This document shows, piece after piece, positions 10,977 through 24,000 of a stretch of DNA of 64,000 bases. This DNA is from Sporothrix humicola. Taxonomy: Eukaryota; Ascomycota; Sordariomycetes; Ophiostomatales; Ophiostomataceae. The notes under the pieces are model-generated. The model ran no database searches, was not told the DNA's origin, and saw only the letters and a list, made by a program, of their open reading frames with translations. The stretch lies in contig WNYE01000037.1 in NCBI GenBank assembly GCA_021396245.1, forward strand, positions 248,001 to 312,000, in the 5' to 3' direction. A program made the position numbers and the translations under genes. The first letter of the stretch is position 1. Each line of letters starts with the position of its first letter.

Positions 10977-12074
10977 ATGCCACCCCTCCGCGGACCAACA
11001 AGTGGCGGGTGGGGCCGGCTGCGGCCGGTCAACGTCGACCCCCTCGAGGTCTACGGCCTGCCCTCAAAAGGCGAGACGAGGTGTGCTCTCCTTCCCTGTG
11101 GAGTTACTCTGATTCCCCACTGACGATGTAGACTCTCCGACTTCAAGACGCAGGAGCGCTTCTACGGCAAGATCGTCGAGCGCTACCTCGAGTTCTGCAC
11201 CGACGCCAACGACCGCGACGGTCTGCTCGCTCGCTTTGCGTCGCTGGAGCTGAGTGAGAACAAGCCAAAGGGAGGGAGCGCAAGCAGAAGCACTCCTACG
11301 AGTGCGCCGTCGTCAACGCCGTCGGCGCCATCATCGGCTGCAGCTCCCCTCACGGTCATCCCCACGGCAGCTGCCACGGCCGCTCTCGCTGCCGCCTCGC
11401 GCGACCTGACCATGGTCCTCGCCGCGTTGCGCAAGCTCCGCGAGGCCATTGTCGCTACTTCGCGCGCCGACGACTTTGCCACCCAGGTCTACCTGTTTTG
11501 CATCCGCCTCGCCATCCTCGCCAAACACCCGCAGTCCTACCACCCCGCCATCTTGCATTTGTTGCGCAGCATCCACCGCCGCCGACCGCTGAGCACCGTC
11601 GAACTCCACGAGGTCGCCGCCTATCGCGTCCTGGACGCCGCCTGCCGCCGCAGCGACCTCGCCGAGGCCTACCACCTGCGCTGCCTCTACAAGCTGCGCA
11701 ACTCCACAGTCGACACGGCCCTGCGCGCCCTCGCGCACGACGACTGGGTTGCTTTGCGCAGGCTCATCGGCAACGGCTCTTCGTCGTCTCCCCGCAGCGG
11801 CTGCGCCGACGGCCACCAAATCAAGCTGCTCGAGTACGCCGTCCACGACCTGCGCGTGCACACCCTCAAGTGCTTTGGCCGGGCGTACCTGCGCCTGGAA
11901 GACGTTGGCTTCCTGGAAGCGTCGGCCGGGCTCGGCTGGGCCGACCTGCAAAAACAGTACAATGTCGGCTGGGAGCTGGACGGCAAGGCCGTCGTCATCC
12001 GCAAGATGCAGCCTAAGGCACCGGCAGGAGCGGCAGCAGCGGCAGCAGCGGCAGCAGCACCAGCCAAGCCATAA
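10977..12074 (+). CDS. CSN8/PSMD8/eIF3K-like helical protein
   Basis: Two exons, 10977-11080 and 11132-12074, encode 348 aa. The 51-nt intron (GTGTGC...GATGTAG, CTGAC branch site) joins through a split Arg codon, and the splice leads directly into 'LSDFKTQERFYGKIVERYLEFC'-like helix (listed here in part: LSDFKTQERFYGK). A Ser/Thr/Pro/Ala-rich insert lies at about 75-115. The rest is helical, with 'AYHLRCLYKLRNSTVD' and 'RVHTLKCFGRAYL', followed by a short segment 'VGWELDGKAVVIR' resembling a winged-helix end. The tail is alanine-rich, from GCA/GCG repeats at 12021-12060. This order matches fungal proteins of the CSN8/PSMD8/eIF3K family, which sit in the COP9 signalosome, the proteasome lid or eIF3. 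Which complex applies is not clear, and the match is from pattern memory only. Confidence 0.55.
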
Positions 12075-12743
12075 CCACAAGGCATCAGTATCTGCTTTCT
12101 TTTTATCATCATCAACCTTCTGGGTCGGTATGCTCTACGTCGTACTTCTTGTCGGTTTTGCCTTAATCAATACGGTTTTCTTGCTCTGTTCTCTGTTTTT
12201 TGCAATGGTTTTTGTCCTGGCAAATCATGGCTTCTGGTATAATACACTTTAGATTACAATAAGATAATGTTTGCATCAACCCCTACGTGTACAATTGTTG
12301 TTTGCTTAGGCATGGCAAAGAGTCGTTTTTGGCTGGACTCCAAGAGGCGATTTCTCCATCACGATCTTCAAGTGTGAGCCGAGCCCAGATTTCGAGATCT
12401 CAGCCCTGAGCATCATGATGTTCAGAATACCTAGCACCCAGATGTCGAGTCTAGCCGATGTCGCCACGGGTTTCCTGTGAAAGGAAAGAGGCACCGGAGT
12501 ACGGATATGGGCAGGATCTTCAACTGCACCAAGATGTCGACACGCATAAAGAGGAGTTAAATGAAGTAGATGCAGCAGTAACATTAAAGGAATGCATAAA
12601 CGCCCTCAATCGGAATAGGAGTGGTGAGATGCCACGACAGGCAACAGGCAACGAACAGCAACCAACAGGCCTGGGTTTAGGTCTAGATCTGGTCCAGTCA
12701 AGTTCCTGCCCAAGCACATGCAAAGGTCTGAGGAACAGACGGG

Positions 12744-12773
12744 ATCAATAAGGCGAGGGTCAATAAGACGAGG
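12744..12773. repeat. 15-bp direct repeat, two copies
   Basis: Two adjacent copies of TCAATAAGRCGAGGG differing at one base. No function inferred. Confidence 0.7.
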
Positions 12774-13686
12774 GTCGCGTGTCTTGTGTGGCATCCTCCA
12801 ACCTCTCACTTCTCACCTCCCAGTTCCCAACTCTTAATTCTCATATTGCAACCCTCAGATTTTCGGCGTCTTTTTGCTTACCCTTCGATCTGTGTAGCTG
12901 GCCATGCAGGCCAGTCCTCCCATGTGATCTATCTGAGGCTTTTTTCTCGTATTTGCTGGTCTGGTCGGGCTGGTGTCGTACAAAACTACAAAATCGAACA
13001 CAACCAGCCAGTCCAGCATGTCCAGGCCCATGTCTGGCCGGAGACGGCCGTGGTGCATATGCATACGAATGTGTGCCTGTCTTGTTGTCTGTATCCTTTT
13101 AGGTGATTGGTTTTCCGTGTCGACTCTCTGTATCCTCGAGCACTCTCGCACTCTCGTCTCTCGTATGACCGCACGCCCGTAGGATTTTCGCATTTATACA
13201 TTTAGGTAGCGTGAGCTGTCACTTTTTATGTTCGCCCTTCTTCGGCGTCTGTGCACACTCTTTTTTTATCTTCTCTTCTTTTCTCGCCATTCTCCTTTAT
13301 GCACTCTCTTCTTTTTCGACATACACAGCTTTTGCTAGCCCCCGGGTAGATGCACAGGACGGTGGACAAAAAGGAAGGGCTGGAAGATGAGAAAATGAGA
13401 ACTGAGAACTAAGAGAAAAGGGCGAGGATATGGATATAGTAAAGAGTGCTACGGGCCACGAGAAATCATGTGCTTTTCGTGTATCTCGAGGACTGAAAGC
13501 TCTCGACTCTCGGTCGCCAAACAAAATAGCGGTCAGCGTGTAGCCAGCGAGACCCGGTAGGCCAAGGTACTAAGAGATAAGGAAAGAGAAAGACGGACGG
13601 ATAGAAATGGCATCCAGAGCCGACACGATTTGCTGTTTACCGGGGCGACACGTGGCGATAGAACACGACCAGCCATACGCCTTTTT

Positions 13687-13730
13687 GAGTCAGTCAGTCA
13701 GTCAGTCAGTCAGTCAGTCAGTCAGTCAGC
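13687..13730. repeat. (GTCA)n tetranucleotide microsatellite
   Basis: About ten uninterrupted copies of a GTCA/AGTC unit in gene-free DNA. A perfect array of this length is likely to vary in copy number between strains. Confidence 0.95.
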
Positions 13731-14028
13731 CATAAGAAGCCAGCGGATAAGAGTCGATATCGGAAGACGATCGCATGAGTGGCAGAGAGACACGGAGACG
13801 GAGTAACGAATGGCTGAGGACGGTCAGGTTACACCCGGTAACGAGAACGTCATAGCTTGTTTCTCTATTGTCTTCTTCCTGCCTTCTTTTCTCTGGGGAA
13901 ACAATAGGCGAGGCTGAGCTAGAGTGCTCCCTTTTTAATTTGCCATTCCAAGGACAAACTATGGTGACAATGTGTCGGGTAAAGGATCGTCGAGGACACA
14001 GACAGTATTACACCACAATATACACGAC

Positions 14029-14072
14029 AAGACACAAGGAAGACACGAAAAGAGACACGAAAGAGACATGAC
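14029..14072. repeat. Imperfect ~11-bp tandem array, AAGACACNAA core
   Basis: Units such as AAGACACAAGG, AAGACACGAAA, AGAGACACGAA and AGAGACATGAC follow each other. The core resembles the decamers read on the minus strand at 28791-28840 and 55361-55390. Confidence 0.6.
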
Positions 14073-17000
14073 ACGACAAATGGTGCACAGGAAGGGGACT
14101 TTTCGGGTGCTTGCAGGTGGCTGGGAAGGAGTAATTTGTGTGCAATAGGAGAGGATGAGAAAATGGCAAGTGAGCAGAATAGGAAACCTTTCACAAGAAA
14201 AATATCCAGAATGCAAATCAAACACTGTCGTGAGCCACGGAAGGCCAGGGCATGGTAACAAATGACAAACAAACAACTACGCGGCAGCGTACAGGAAGTA
14301 CAGGCAACGTGCCTCGTTTCTATTGTCGCCGAAAGAAGAGAGTCACAAAGTCATAATTGTCTTCTTTTCCACGAAAAAGACGATGTTAAAAGGCAAGATA
14401 ACGCGAGGATGGTTGACGGCGTTTTCATGATTGCATGTTTCCTGTTTCAAGGCGACGTGTTTATGTTTGTAAGTCTGTTTCTCAAGATCTTTCCAGAAAC
14501 AGAAACGAGGCTGTCGGTAGGTTCTATAGGTCTTGTCTTGTTGTAATGTTGTTTCATCAGTCGCCCGACATTGTCCAATGTGCTCGAAACAGAACACGAC
14601 CATGACCATGACCGCAGTCGTCATCATCTGGAGAGCAGCCGAGACGTATCTAAAGCGCTCGGGTAGTACGATAGCATACGGAGCCTATGCCTGTAAGATT
14701 TAACAGAGCAAGAAACCTTCCGGCCGGATCGCCTTGTCCTCCTTTTGATTTATTTTCTTTTTTCACGGACCAGTCTCTGCTCTCTTCCGTTGTTCTGATC
14801 CTGATACTGATCCTCGTCCTTGCCTTTATCTTCGTCCCTGTCCTTCCTCGCGCAGCGCCTATCTCGCCTCCCGTGGAAGAAAACTATATAAAAAATGTGA
14901 CAAGTGATAGCGCCCAAACACAAGAAGGATGAGCACGACAAGTAGGAGTAGGAGCCAAAAGACACGGGGAAGGACGTTGCACGGCAAGGATCGGACATGT
15001 CTATTGATTTCCGTAGGTGCATACTTTGTAGACTGTAGAGTGTCGACCAGCCACACAATTCTCTCTCCTTCTTTTTCTTCGTCCTCCCCTCTGCAGTGCA
15101 ATGTTTATCTATTTGCTTGTCTGCTTGTCTGCTTCGACCTGGGGAAACACCGCGCCACACTTTAATGTGCTCGGTATAGAAGGACAGGAGGTAATAGACG
15201 AAAAATAAGTGGCTGTGCCTTTTAAATAAACCCGGAGAGCCATGCGGAGGAAGGCACAGCATGATGCATAAAGCACGAGGTGGAAGATGAAAGTAATGTA
15301 GGTGACCGTAACAAACCAGCGCAGAGTATCGATCTAGTAACAGGATGACTTGGGCGGACGTGAGACGGCATGGTAGGGCATAGTGGCATGGAAACGAATG
15401 AATGATGGATGCCTTTTTAGAGGCAAGGATCATCTATGCCTCGATGCCTACAGACAGGCAGGAGCGTACAAAGACGATGCATGTCGAGAGTGTTATGAGC
15501 GCTGTGAGCACATGATTCGACGGCCAATTTATTGCGCACATTGTACAGTTGGTATCCCGATGTTGGTGATCGTTCCCATCTCTGATCCTGTTTGTTTACA
15601 TCGTCAGGGGCTAGCAGCCAGGTCAGATGACAGACAGTAAGAAGACACAGAGCGTTGTATTAATTGATTGCAGACCAAAAAAGCCCGTTTATGTACGTTT
15701 GCCCATGGTTGTTGCAATTTATTTTGTGCATTCTGAATATTCCCGCTGATCAGTCCCTTGAACATTAAACATCGCCACCGGATGACGACAGCACGCATAA
15801 ATGCAAATTTACATCGAACACCCAATCAATTGTAGATACAGCATGATCGCCTTGCTTTCAAATATCCCGTTTGCACAAATTATTGTCCTTCTAGATACTG
15901 TGCCTCTCCTGGTCGTCGGGTCGGCTGAGCATTTGGTACCGAGCCAAGGCAACCAGAAACAAATATAAACAACGGGGGCAAGGCTCCGAACCTCCGAAAT
16001 CAGGCGCCGTAATTGTGTACGAAACAAAACGTCCTTGAAAATAAATCGGCGACAACATCAACGTCATTTTTTACATCCTTTTTCTTTGTCTTTTATGCAA
16101 CAATTGATCTACAGATACTGTACAATTTTTATGGTATTTTAAACGGACACCATTCCACATCCGCTTCGGCCATAATGTAAACATCACGGACCCCTAATGT
16201 ATCGTAAACAGCCCTTTGATGGGGGCACATAGGCTTTCGTCATATGGTTTACTCTCTACTCTGTACCGATCTGCAGGGTTTCCTTTACTGAAAGCTTGTT
16301 GATTGAGGCCACCTCGACCACTTACCGCCGTTATCGCACAGCACAAGTCACAAGAAATCCTGTCAAGGCGAAACAGTACACAACCAGGCTGCCAGGATTT
16401 GGGACCAGTCAGTAGCCCACAATGTATGAAGATAACCAGTCATGAGATCCCACAGATATGGACTGAAAGCGATATGCCCAAATCCTGGCCCCCATTCACA
16501 CTCTCTCACCCTCTCATTGTCGCTCTCTCCTCCATCCCTGTATCACAATATGTACGGAAGCAGACAACTGTCATAGGATCGTTGGTAGTCCTCGAATACC
16601 AGCCATGGGGTCGACTGGCATCGATGGTCGTCGATCGCCCGAAGGCCTAGGGAGTATTCGCCTCCAGCAGCAACAAAGAGTTCAAGGTCTTGGGATCCTC
16701 TGGCTCTTGGGTCTTCCTCATCCGTTGCGGTGGTACGAGGAGGATGAGGCGATACGCCACAGTCGTTTCTCAGCCCATCTCTTCTCGTCCGTTAGCCGCC
16801 CTCGTCTGTGTCGCCTGCATCGTCTGCCCTCGTCTACCTGTCACGGCATCGCGTCCCATCGCTTCCCATTGTCTTGTTTGTCTCTTATTCGTAAACATCT
16901 CTTTCCGCCTCTCCTGTAGATACTGGCTCTCCCTTTCTTACCAGCCAAGGGGTTCCTTCAATGAAGAATTGGCAACATCCGGAGAGAACATCTCCGACAG

Positions 17001-20000
17001 ACATCATCGTTGCCGGCCGGCCACGCTTCCAACTGTCGTACACCTTCTCACCAGCTCGCGTCTAGGGAGACTTCCTCCCTGTCCGCGAGAGGGCTGACAG
17101 CTTCGCATGGGGGTTCATCGTCGGCGCCAAAGCCTCAAGCCCTAAAGGTTCACAGAGTAGCCCAAAGCATCGAAGCATCGAAGCAATCGACGCAACGTAG
17201 TCTTGAAGGACCGAAAAAGTTGGTCGGGACAAAGCCTCCAAGGGCCATCAGAGCCAGCCAAAGCCTTGCGAGGACAAAGATTCTCCCTGGCTCCCAAAAG
17301 AGGCACCAGAAGAGGGAGGACGCTGCAGGTTGGGGGCCATTTGGCGTCGTCCACCCGGAGAAAGGAACAGTCGATCGGGGCTGGGAGTGCGCCGGGGGCC
17401 GTCACCAACTTTGACTTGTCCTCTTTGACACCTTTCTACCGTCACTCGTCCGCAAGGGATGGCTTGGCTTCAGAGCCGGTCCCAGGCTTGGTCCCAAAAG
17501 GATGCACACCTCAGAGTGCGGAACTGACAGTCGTTGCACAAACTCCGTATTGTAACCCATTTTTGTGGCTTGCACTTAAGGCTTGGCCGCCGAAACCCTC
17601 GGCTGCCGTCGCCCTAAACGAGCTTGATGATTGAAAGGTGGTGTTGGCGAACAAAGAAAGATGCTCAACCGACTTGAGACCATCCCACCAAACTGGCAGA
17701 CTTTGGTCTGGTCGTCTTTTTTGTGGCGCTGGCAAGGGAGGACTAATCTTCAGTTTTGGGAACAAGTCCCAAAGAGTTTGGAGAGTGCTCGTAAAAGGCG
17801 CTGAGGATTTTTTCGGAGGTTTTTGTCAGATAGCCTCTTCTCGCTTGGGACAAAGGGAGATCCCATTCAATGTTCAAAGGCATCAAGGGTCGCTAAGACG
17901 CCACAATGCCCCAGGGTTGAGAGAGCGGAATGAGAAGATGATACTGTCTTGACTGCCCCAGGAAAGTAACAAAAAATCCACTACCAACGCCACAACGACC
18001 AACAGCCCTGTCAGTTGGAGATTCGTGATGCCCTTGTTGGTATTCTGTTGACCGTTGAATAGGGAAAACGCAGTCCTGGACCCAAGGGAGCTCAGATGAA
18101 TGGGAACAGCCAGTACGAACTCGCCCAAAATGGAATACGACAGCACCCTTTCGTCGGCCTTCCTTTCATCGGACCTATATTCAGTATTCAAAAGAAAAAA
18201 GAAGTCCAAGGCAGCACATCCAAGGGGGATTCCCAGGGGGATGTCGACTGAAAAAGGCCTGTCCAACGGGGTGCTTTCGAAGAGGGGCTTGGAAGCCGCA
18301 AAGAATAGTGAAAGAAAAAAAGAGTAAAAAAGACGTCATTCTCGACAATCACCGATCGATGCAGACATTCTAATGCTCGCGAAAACAAAAAGAAGAGCGC
18401 AGCCGAGGCTGTCGTAGGAAGCATCACCAGCTAGCGCGATGCAAGGGATGAAGTCAAAGAGGTTCGGCGTCGAGAAAGCGGGGAAGCCTGTCCGGAACGG
18501 GCAAAAAGTAAACAACCACGGACGAGGCGGTGGCCTTGCCCGCAGGCCGGCCTTTGGAACTATTGACAGTCCGACAGTTTGACGGAACGACGGGCAGAAA
18601 ACAACAAGGCACGACGCTCAACTGAGACACTGCTCGCTCGCAGCTAATGCACGTCATTACTCTTGCATCTCGATGTAAAGTACGTTCATTGAATTTTGTT
18701 TTCTTTTTTTGCCCCCTTCTCTGTCTCAAATTCCTTCATCTGGCCTGGCCAGGCATATCCATGTGGCCGCCAAGGGGTTTAAGGTCTACACCACGGGCAG
18801 ACTACGGACAATTTCTTCTCTTGCCATCGCTTCTTTTCTCGTCTTCTTTTCTTTTTCTCGGCCTTCCCTCAAACTATTGAATGCTAACAGTAGCAGGACG
18901 ACGGTCTCTGCTATCCTTAGTGATTGCATGAGATCAACAAATGCAGCTCGCAGCTCACGGCTCAGAGCTCAGGGCTACTAGCTTCAGTCAAGGGTCTGTC
19001 CAAAGGAGCATCATCTCTTTTCCGCGATTGGTCAATATCCTCAATTTAGGACGTCCGGAGACAAGTCCGGTGCATATGGTAGATTGTGCAGAACGTTTGA
19101 CAGATTTGCCAGACAGCACATCATACCAGGCGAGCGCCTCAAAAAGCAAAAAGGGCCGTAAAGTATGGAAAGCAAGGGCTAATTCTCGGCCGGGGTTCGA
19201 GAACATCTTTTTCGGTCTACTATCCATCATCCATCTCCTCTCGGCAGGTTGTTTTGTGAGGGCATGCAAGGTACAAGACGGATAGATAGGGACAGAGAGT
19301 TAGACGGCTTGAAATATTACACGCCTCTTATTGCAGACGATAAGGGAAGATTTTTTCGAATACCATCCACGAGATACACGAGATAGAGAGTACAAAATAC
19401 AGTCTCCGTGATCGGTGATAGTGACACCTATAGGCGGCCAGAGACGGCCATAAGACGGGAAGGAACAAGGGATGATTAAAGACATGAGGTGAGAAAAGAA
19501 AAACACGGGAAGGAAGAAGACAGGCGAAAGGAGTAAAGACGAAGACGAGACAAGACAAGACAGATAAAAGGCGATACGGACGAAAGAAGGCTACAGAAAA
19601 AGGCGACAAGATGACACAGACGGGATCGACGGTAGATCAAATGGAAGGGAAGGGAAGAGGATAAAAACTTAAGAAAAATAAATATTTAAGGAAATAAGAA
19701 GACAAGGCACGGGATAGCAAGCTCAGGCTGTTCATCGTGGGGGTGTGCACTATGCACTATACATTGTGCCTCTCTATCTTTTAAGAGGCGTGACGCGATT
19801 GTGCGTGAAGTGCGTGAGTATGGGACGCGGACACAAACGCGAACGCGAGCAATTCATCCGTTGGAAGAGCTGTTTGACGTTGTCATCCTAAAGAGTACAG
19901 GCCATGCAGAGTGGGCGATGATACCCCGTTTCACCTTTGTTTAGAGAGAGCGCACATCATCGTCGGAAAAGTTTCCGCGCCGGTGGCACGACAATTCTGG

Positions 20001-20260
20001 CAGGAGGGCAGGCAAAGGGAAGTGCCAACTCTCTTTTTCACCTTTACTTGGCATGATTGATGTCTCCTGACATGTCTGGTGATGTTTTTTGACGTTTGTT
20101 CCCTAAAGTTTGCCTCTTGAATGCACACCCTTTTTCGCTCACAAAAGTAAACAGTGTAGGCAACATATATTGATTGCAATATTGAAACACCCGAGGCATG
20201 GCACAATGAGGCAAAGAATGGGCAGGAGATGATTCGGGCATGGCAAGATAATGAGATAAT

Positions 20261-20310
20261 GAATGTCAGTGAATGACATTGAGTGCCATTGAGTGTCATT
20301 AGGATACATT
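20261..20310. repeat. Decameric tandem array ending in CATT
   Basis: Five consecutive 10-bp units (GAATGTCAGT, GAATGACATT, GAGTGCCATT, GAGTGTCATT, AGGATACATT) keep an exact 10-bp spacing of the CATT/CAGT end. Confidence 0.65.
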
Positions 20311-21056
20311 GAATGGAAACCTTTTCTGGTCACCATACCGACTGCTGAGCCTTTTCGATATTGCACCCTTTCCGCGGTGTATTCTGCAATCAAAAATGGC
20401 AACCAATACTGAAATCTATGGGACCGAACGGGAACTGCAGACATCACGAAAATGTGTGTCATCGATGTGGACTCTCTCTAGACTCAAAGAGGCATCCAAC
20501 ACTGCAGCCTTTCGTGCATCATCGTTGCAAATCCGCGCCCCACGGAAAGAGATGCTTCGGTGCCGACCGACAGGCGAAGGGGGGAAAAGGCGACCACAGA
20601 AATATATTGCCGGCACACCCTCTTCTTTTTCTTTTCCAGAGATTTTCTAGGGTTTTCTATTTCCCATATGATCTGCTGCATGGCTCTCTGCGTGGCATTT
20701 CTTGTCACTCTACACGGCCAGTGCTGGGACGGCAAGCGAGATCGCGATAGATTGCACCGACCAGACTTTCCAAGGCCCTCATTAATATCCTCTTCGATAT
20801 TTAATGACCTATTATCCTGAACATCCGCGGCGGCAAATGATTGGTGCAAGATTGTTGGTTTGTTGAATTTGCTCGGTTTGGTTGTTTAAGGTGTTTAAAG
20901 TGAAATAGATTGAGCCATGAAATTTAGATTAAATAGATTGAACGCACTGAACGAAGAACGCTGAAAAATAAATTGATTTGTTTCCCTTGTTTTCGTTCCA
21001 TTTTCTTTGCTGCATACAACCCGTTTCTTCACTTTAATTATCTTTTCTCGTATGAA

Positions 21057-21076
21057 TATGAATGAATGAATGAATG
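21057..21076. repeat. (AATG)n short microsatellite
   Basis: About four to five copies of AATG in gene-free DNA. Confidence 0.8.
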
Positions 21077-24000
21077 TTGGTTGTTAAAAAAGAAATCCGA
21101 GCACTATTCCTGTCACTGCATTTCCCGACTGTCTGTTGGTTCATCTATTCTCGTTCACTTTTGTTTTTCATTCACACAAAGACGAATGAAAATAAGTTCC
21201 AACATGCTTTCTGTACACCGTAACTCACCCCCAATATTAAAGAATTTTCTCATCTTTCCTAACTTTTTGATTGTGTGCCGTGTCCAGGCCAGCTAATAGG
21301 GTCCCAGAAAATGGCCCGGTAGCCTAATGTCACCCATTTCTTCCCATATTGTCTTGTGCCTTTCATCACGTCTTTCACATTTACATTGGCGGTTCGCCTG
21401 CAAATAAGGCCATAGGCCACCGTGCGTTATGGCGGCCGTGTCTATTTTGACGTACATTCAGCATATTTTTAACGCTGTGTTATTTTCGTCGTCTCTTTTC
21501 TTAGTAGCCAACACGTTCAAATTCATTCAACTTCAAACCTGTGGGCCCTTGTCCTCCCAGCCGGATGCTGTTCTGTTGGTGCACGGTCACCCGCCCTGTA
21601 CCACTGTTGCAACCCGTCTGGGCCACTGCAAGGCCAACAGGCCAGCGGTAACAGGCCGAGGATAAGAAAAGATTTGTTAAGAAAAGGGAAAGTAAAAAAT
21701 AGAAAACCCGTTTTGTTTGAGGGCCCGGGATCGACGTGGATGAAAAAGAAAGGCAACAGGGGTGATGAGAACAGACTTTTTTTCTTTCCTATCGTTCTTC
21801 CGCGGTTGAGCGGCTACAATTCAACCATCGTTCCTCTTTTTCTCCGTCATTGTCACCATGGCTTCTCATCCACTGGCTCATCATTCATGATCTGTGAGGC
21901 GGTGTTGGCGTGATTGACGGCAGCGTGATTGACGGGCGGCCGTTTCGGTGCAACGGTCTGACAGGTCTCTGCAGGTCTTTGCAAGTACGCTGGCCTCGTT
22001 TTCCTTGTCCGCGCTATCATTTCAATATAGCCCTCTTTTCCCAATATTGAACATCATATGCCATGCATTATTACTTAATCTATTTGACGTAGAGTGATGA
22101 GCCCGCCGTGAGTGATGTCCATCTGAAAGAGAGGATGAAAGACGAGAAGAGATGGGAAACGAAGAGACAGACGAAGACGAAACCTGCCGAGGCTGCCTCG
22201 GATTCGTCGAGAGTGTTTAAAGTGAACGCTTGAAAGTGTTGGCCTGCAGTTTTCTCGGACAAAAGACATGCCCTTCGATGCCAAGACCGTGAAACGCCCG
22301 TTCATTGACTGATATTGACTGAACGAATTGCAAGCGAAACGAGAAAGAAGGGAGCACTCTACTCGGTGCAGTGCCTATATTCTCGATATTTCTCGGCCAG
22401 TCTATCGAGTACTCGGGAAGTGAAATTAGGTGCAGTAATTTTGATCACGGCTGCGTGTGTTGTGTTATTGCTGTATAATTCGTATCGTCTTCCAGGTTGT
22501 CCGACGGAAAGTCTAGAAGCTGTGACAGAAGCCATGCAAAGGGGCGCAGATGAGATGCTCAGCTTCAGAATTTTCACGATATCCGTCCGAGTTTATTTTG
22601 ACGATCATCTAATCTTTCGTCTTTCTTTGTCTTCTCATTCATCATTCGTTCATTCATCTTTCAGGGTCTTTTTCTCTCTCAGATGTGTTATGCCGTCTTA
22701 TGAGTGACATGGCCGAGATATTGGCTGACGGCCACACCCAGTTCCCAAACATCAGTACGGTAGATGGTCAAGCAGGGAGTTACACAAAATTCAATCACAA
22801 TAACTCCATCTTTTTACTCCTGTTAATTCTCACAACTCGAGTCCTACATTTGGGAAGACGTATCTATGTTTTGAGTCCATTTGTTTATTTATTGTGTCTT
22901 TTTGTTGAGAAGATCATTCTCCAAAAAGACCAACTGTAAACAACAATAAAAAACAAAGTATCAAGATATTATTCACAAGAAATAATATTGTGCTTATTGA
23001 CAGCTCACACAGTGCATATATGTGTTTCTCGTCGAGCTCGTATGTTTTTATTGCTCAGCATATCCAAATATGCTCTTATACCACGCCGCTATTATCAATA
23101 TCAATGTTTGAAACGTGTCGCGTGCTTGTCGAATGCCCTCACTGCAGTCTAGAAACAAGCCTCCATTCCAGCCAAGAAGTTTATTCAGATTTATTCGATT
23201 TATTCTTTCCTTCATTCTTTCTGGATTCCTCTTGGCCTTCGCTCCCCATTCTCGGCTCTTGTCCGTTGGGACGCCCGTTCTTGCGTAATGTCTCACAATC
23301 CGGCAAGGAAGGAAGGGAGGCAAGAGACTCGAGGGGCTACGCCATATGAACACAATGTGTGAGCACGATGCTCGATTTCCCACATACCCCGTGCATTTTT
23401 GGCTCTCCCTTGTTTATTCAACGTCTTCCCTCCCTTTCGACACTCCACAGAAAAGTCATGACTTGCATAGCCGCCCTCGCCGCCCTCACCGCCATCCCAC
23501 GCATACTGAGCCAGGAGTCTTGGAGTATGACGGAGTACGATCCTCGCTTGGTATGTGGGACGGTATTTTTGCCAGCGTCGCCCATCCCTTCCGTTCCTTC
23601 TTACCTGCTTGACTCGTTTCACTTTTTTGGCTCTTTGCCATGAGCCACCTCAGAGCCACATAAAACAAGAAAGGCAAAAGGGCAAAGGGCGACAAGAATG
23701 GTATGAAACAACAAAAGCGAAAAAAGGGTCCACATCGACGTCGTGATCCATATTTTGTCCTATTTTATCCTTTTCGTGATCTTCCTGTGACCCTTCCTGG
23801 CCCTTCCATCGTTCTATCCCTTTGAATCCACGTCATTGTCCTGCAAAACTGGGTTGTGCATCATGCTGTGACGTCGAATAGGCGTGGCACTGTGGCACGC
23901 CCTGTGCCACAAGCCACAAACACACGTATTCAGGCATTTCTCACGCTCACGAGCCCCAATATTATCAAAAAGAACACATTGAATAATATGTGGCGATTGC

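Noticed and set aside
17883..18266. 127-codon hydrophobic frame on minus
   Set aside because: Contains no ATG and no recognisable family; kept only as part of a low-interest observation.
23458..23640. Small plus-strand frame with a signal-peptide-like start (MTCIAALAALTAIP)
   Set aside because: About 60 codons, poor continuation, no cysteine pattern or splice support; could be chance.
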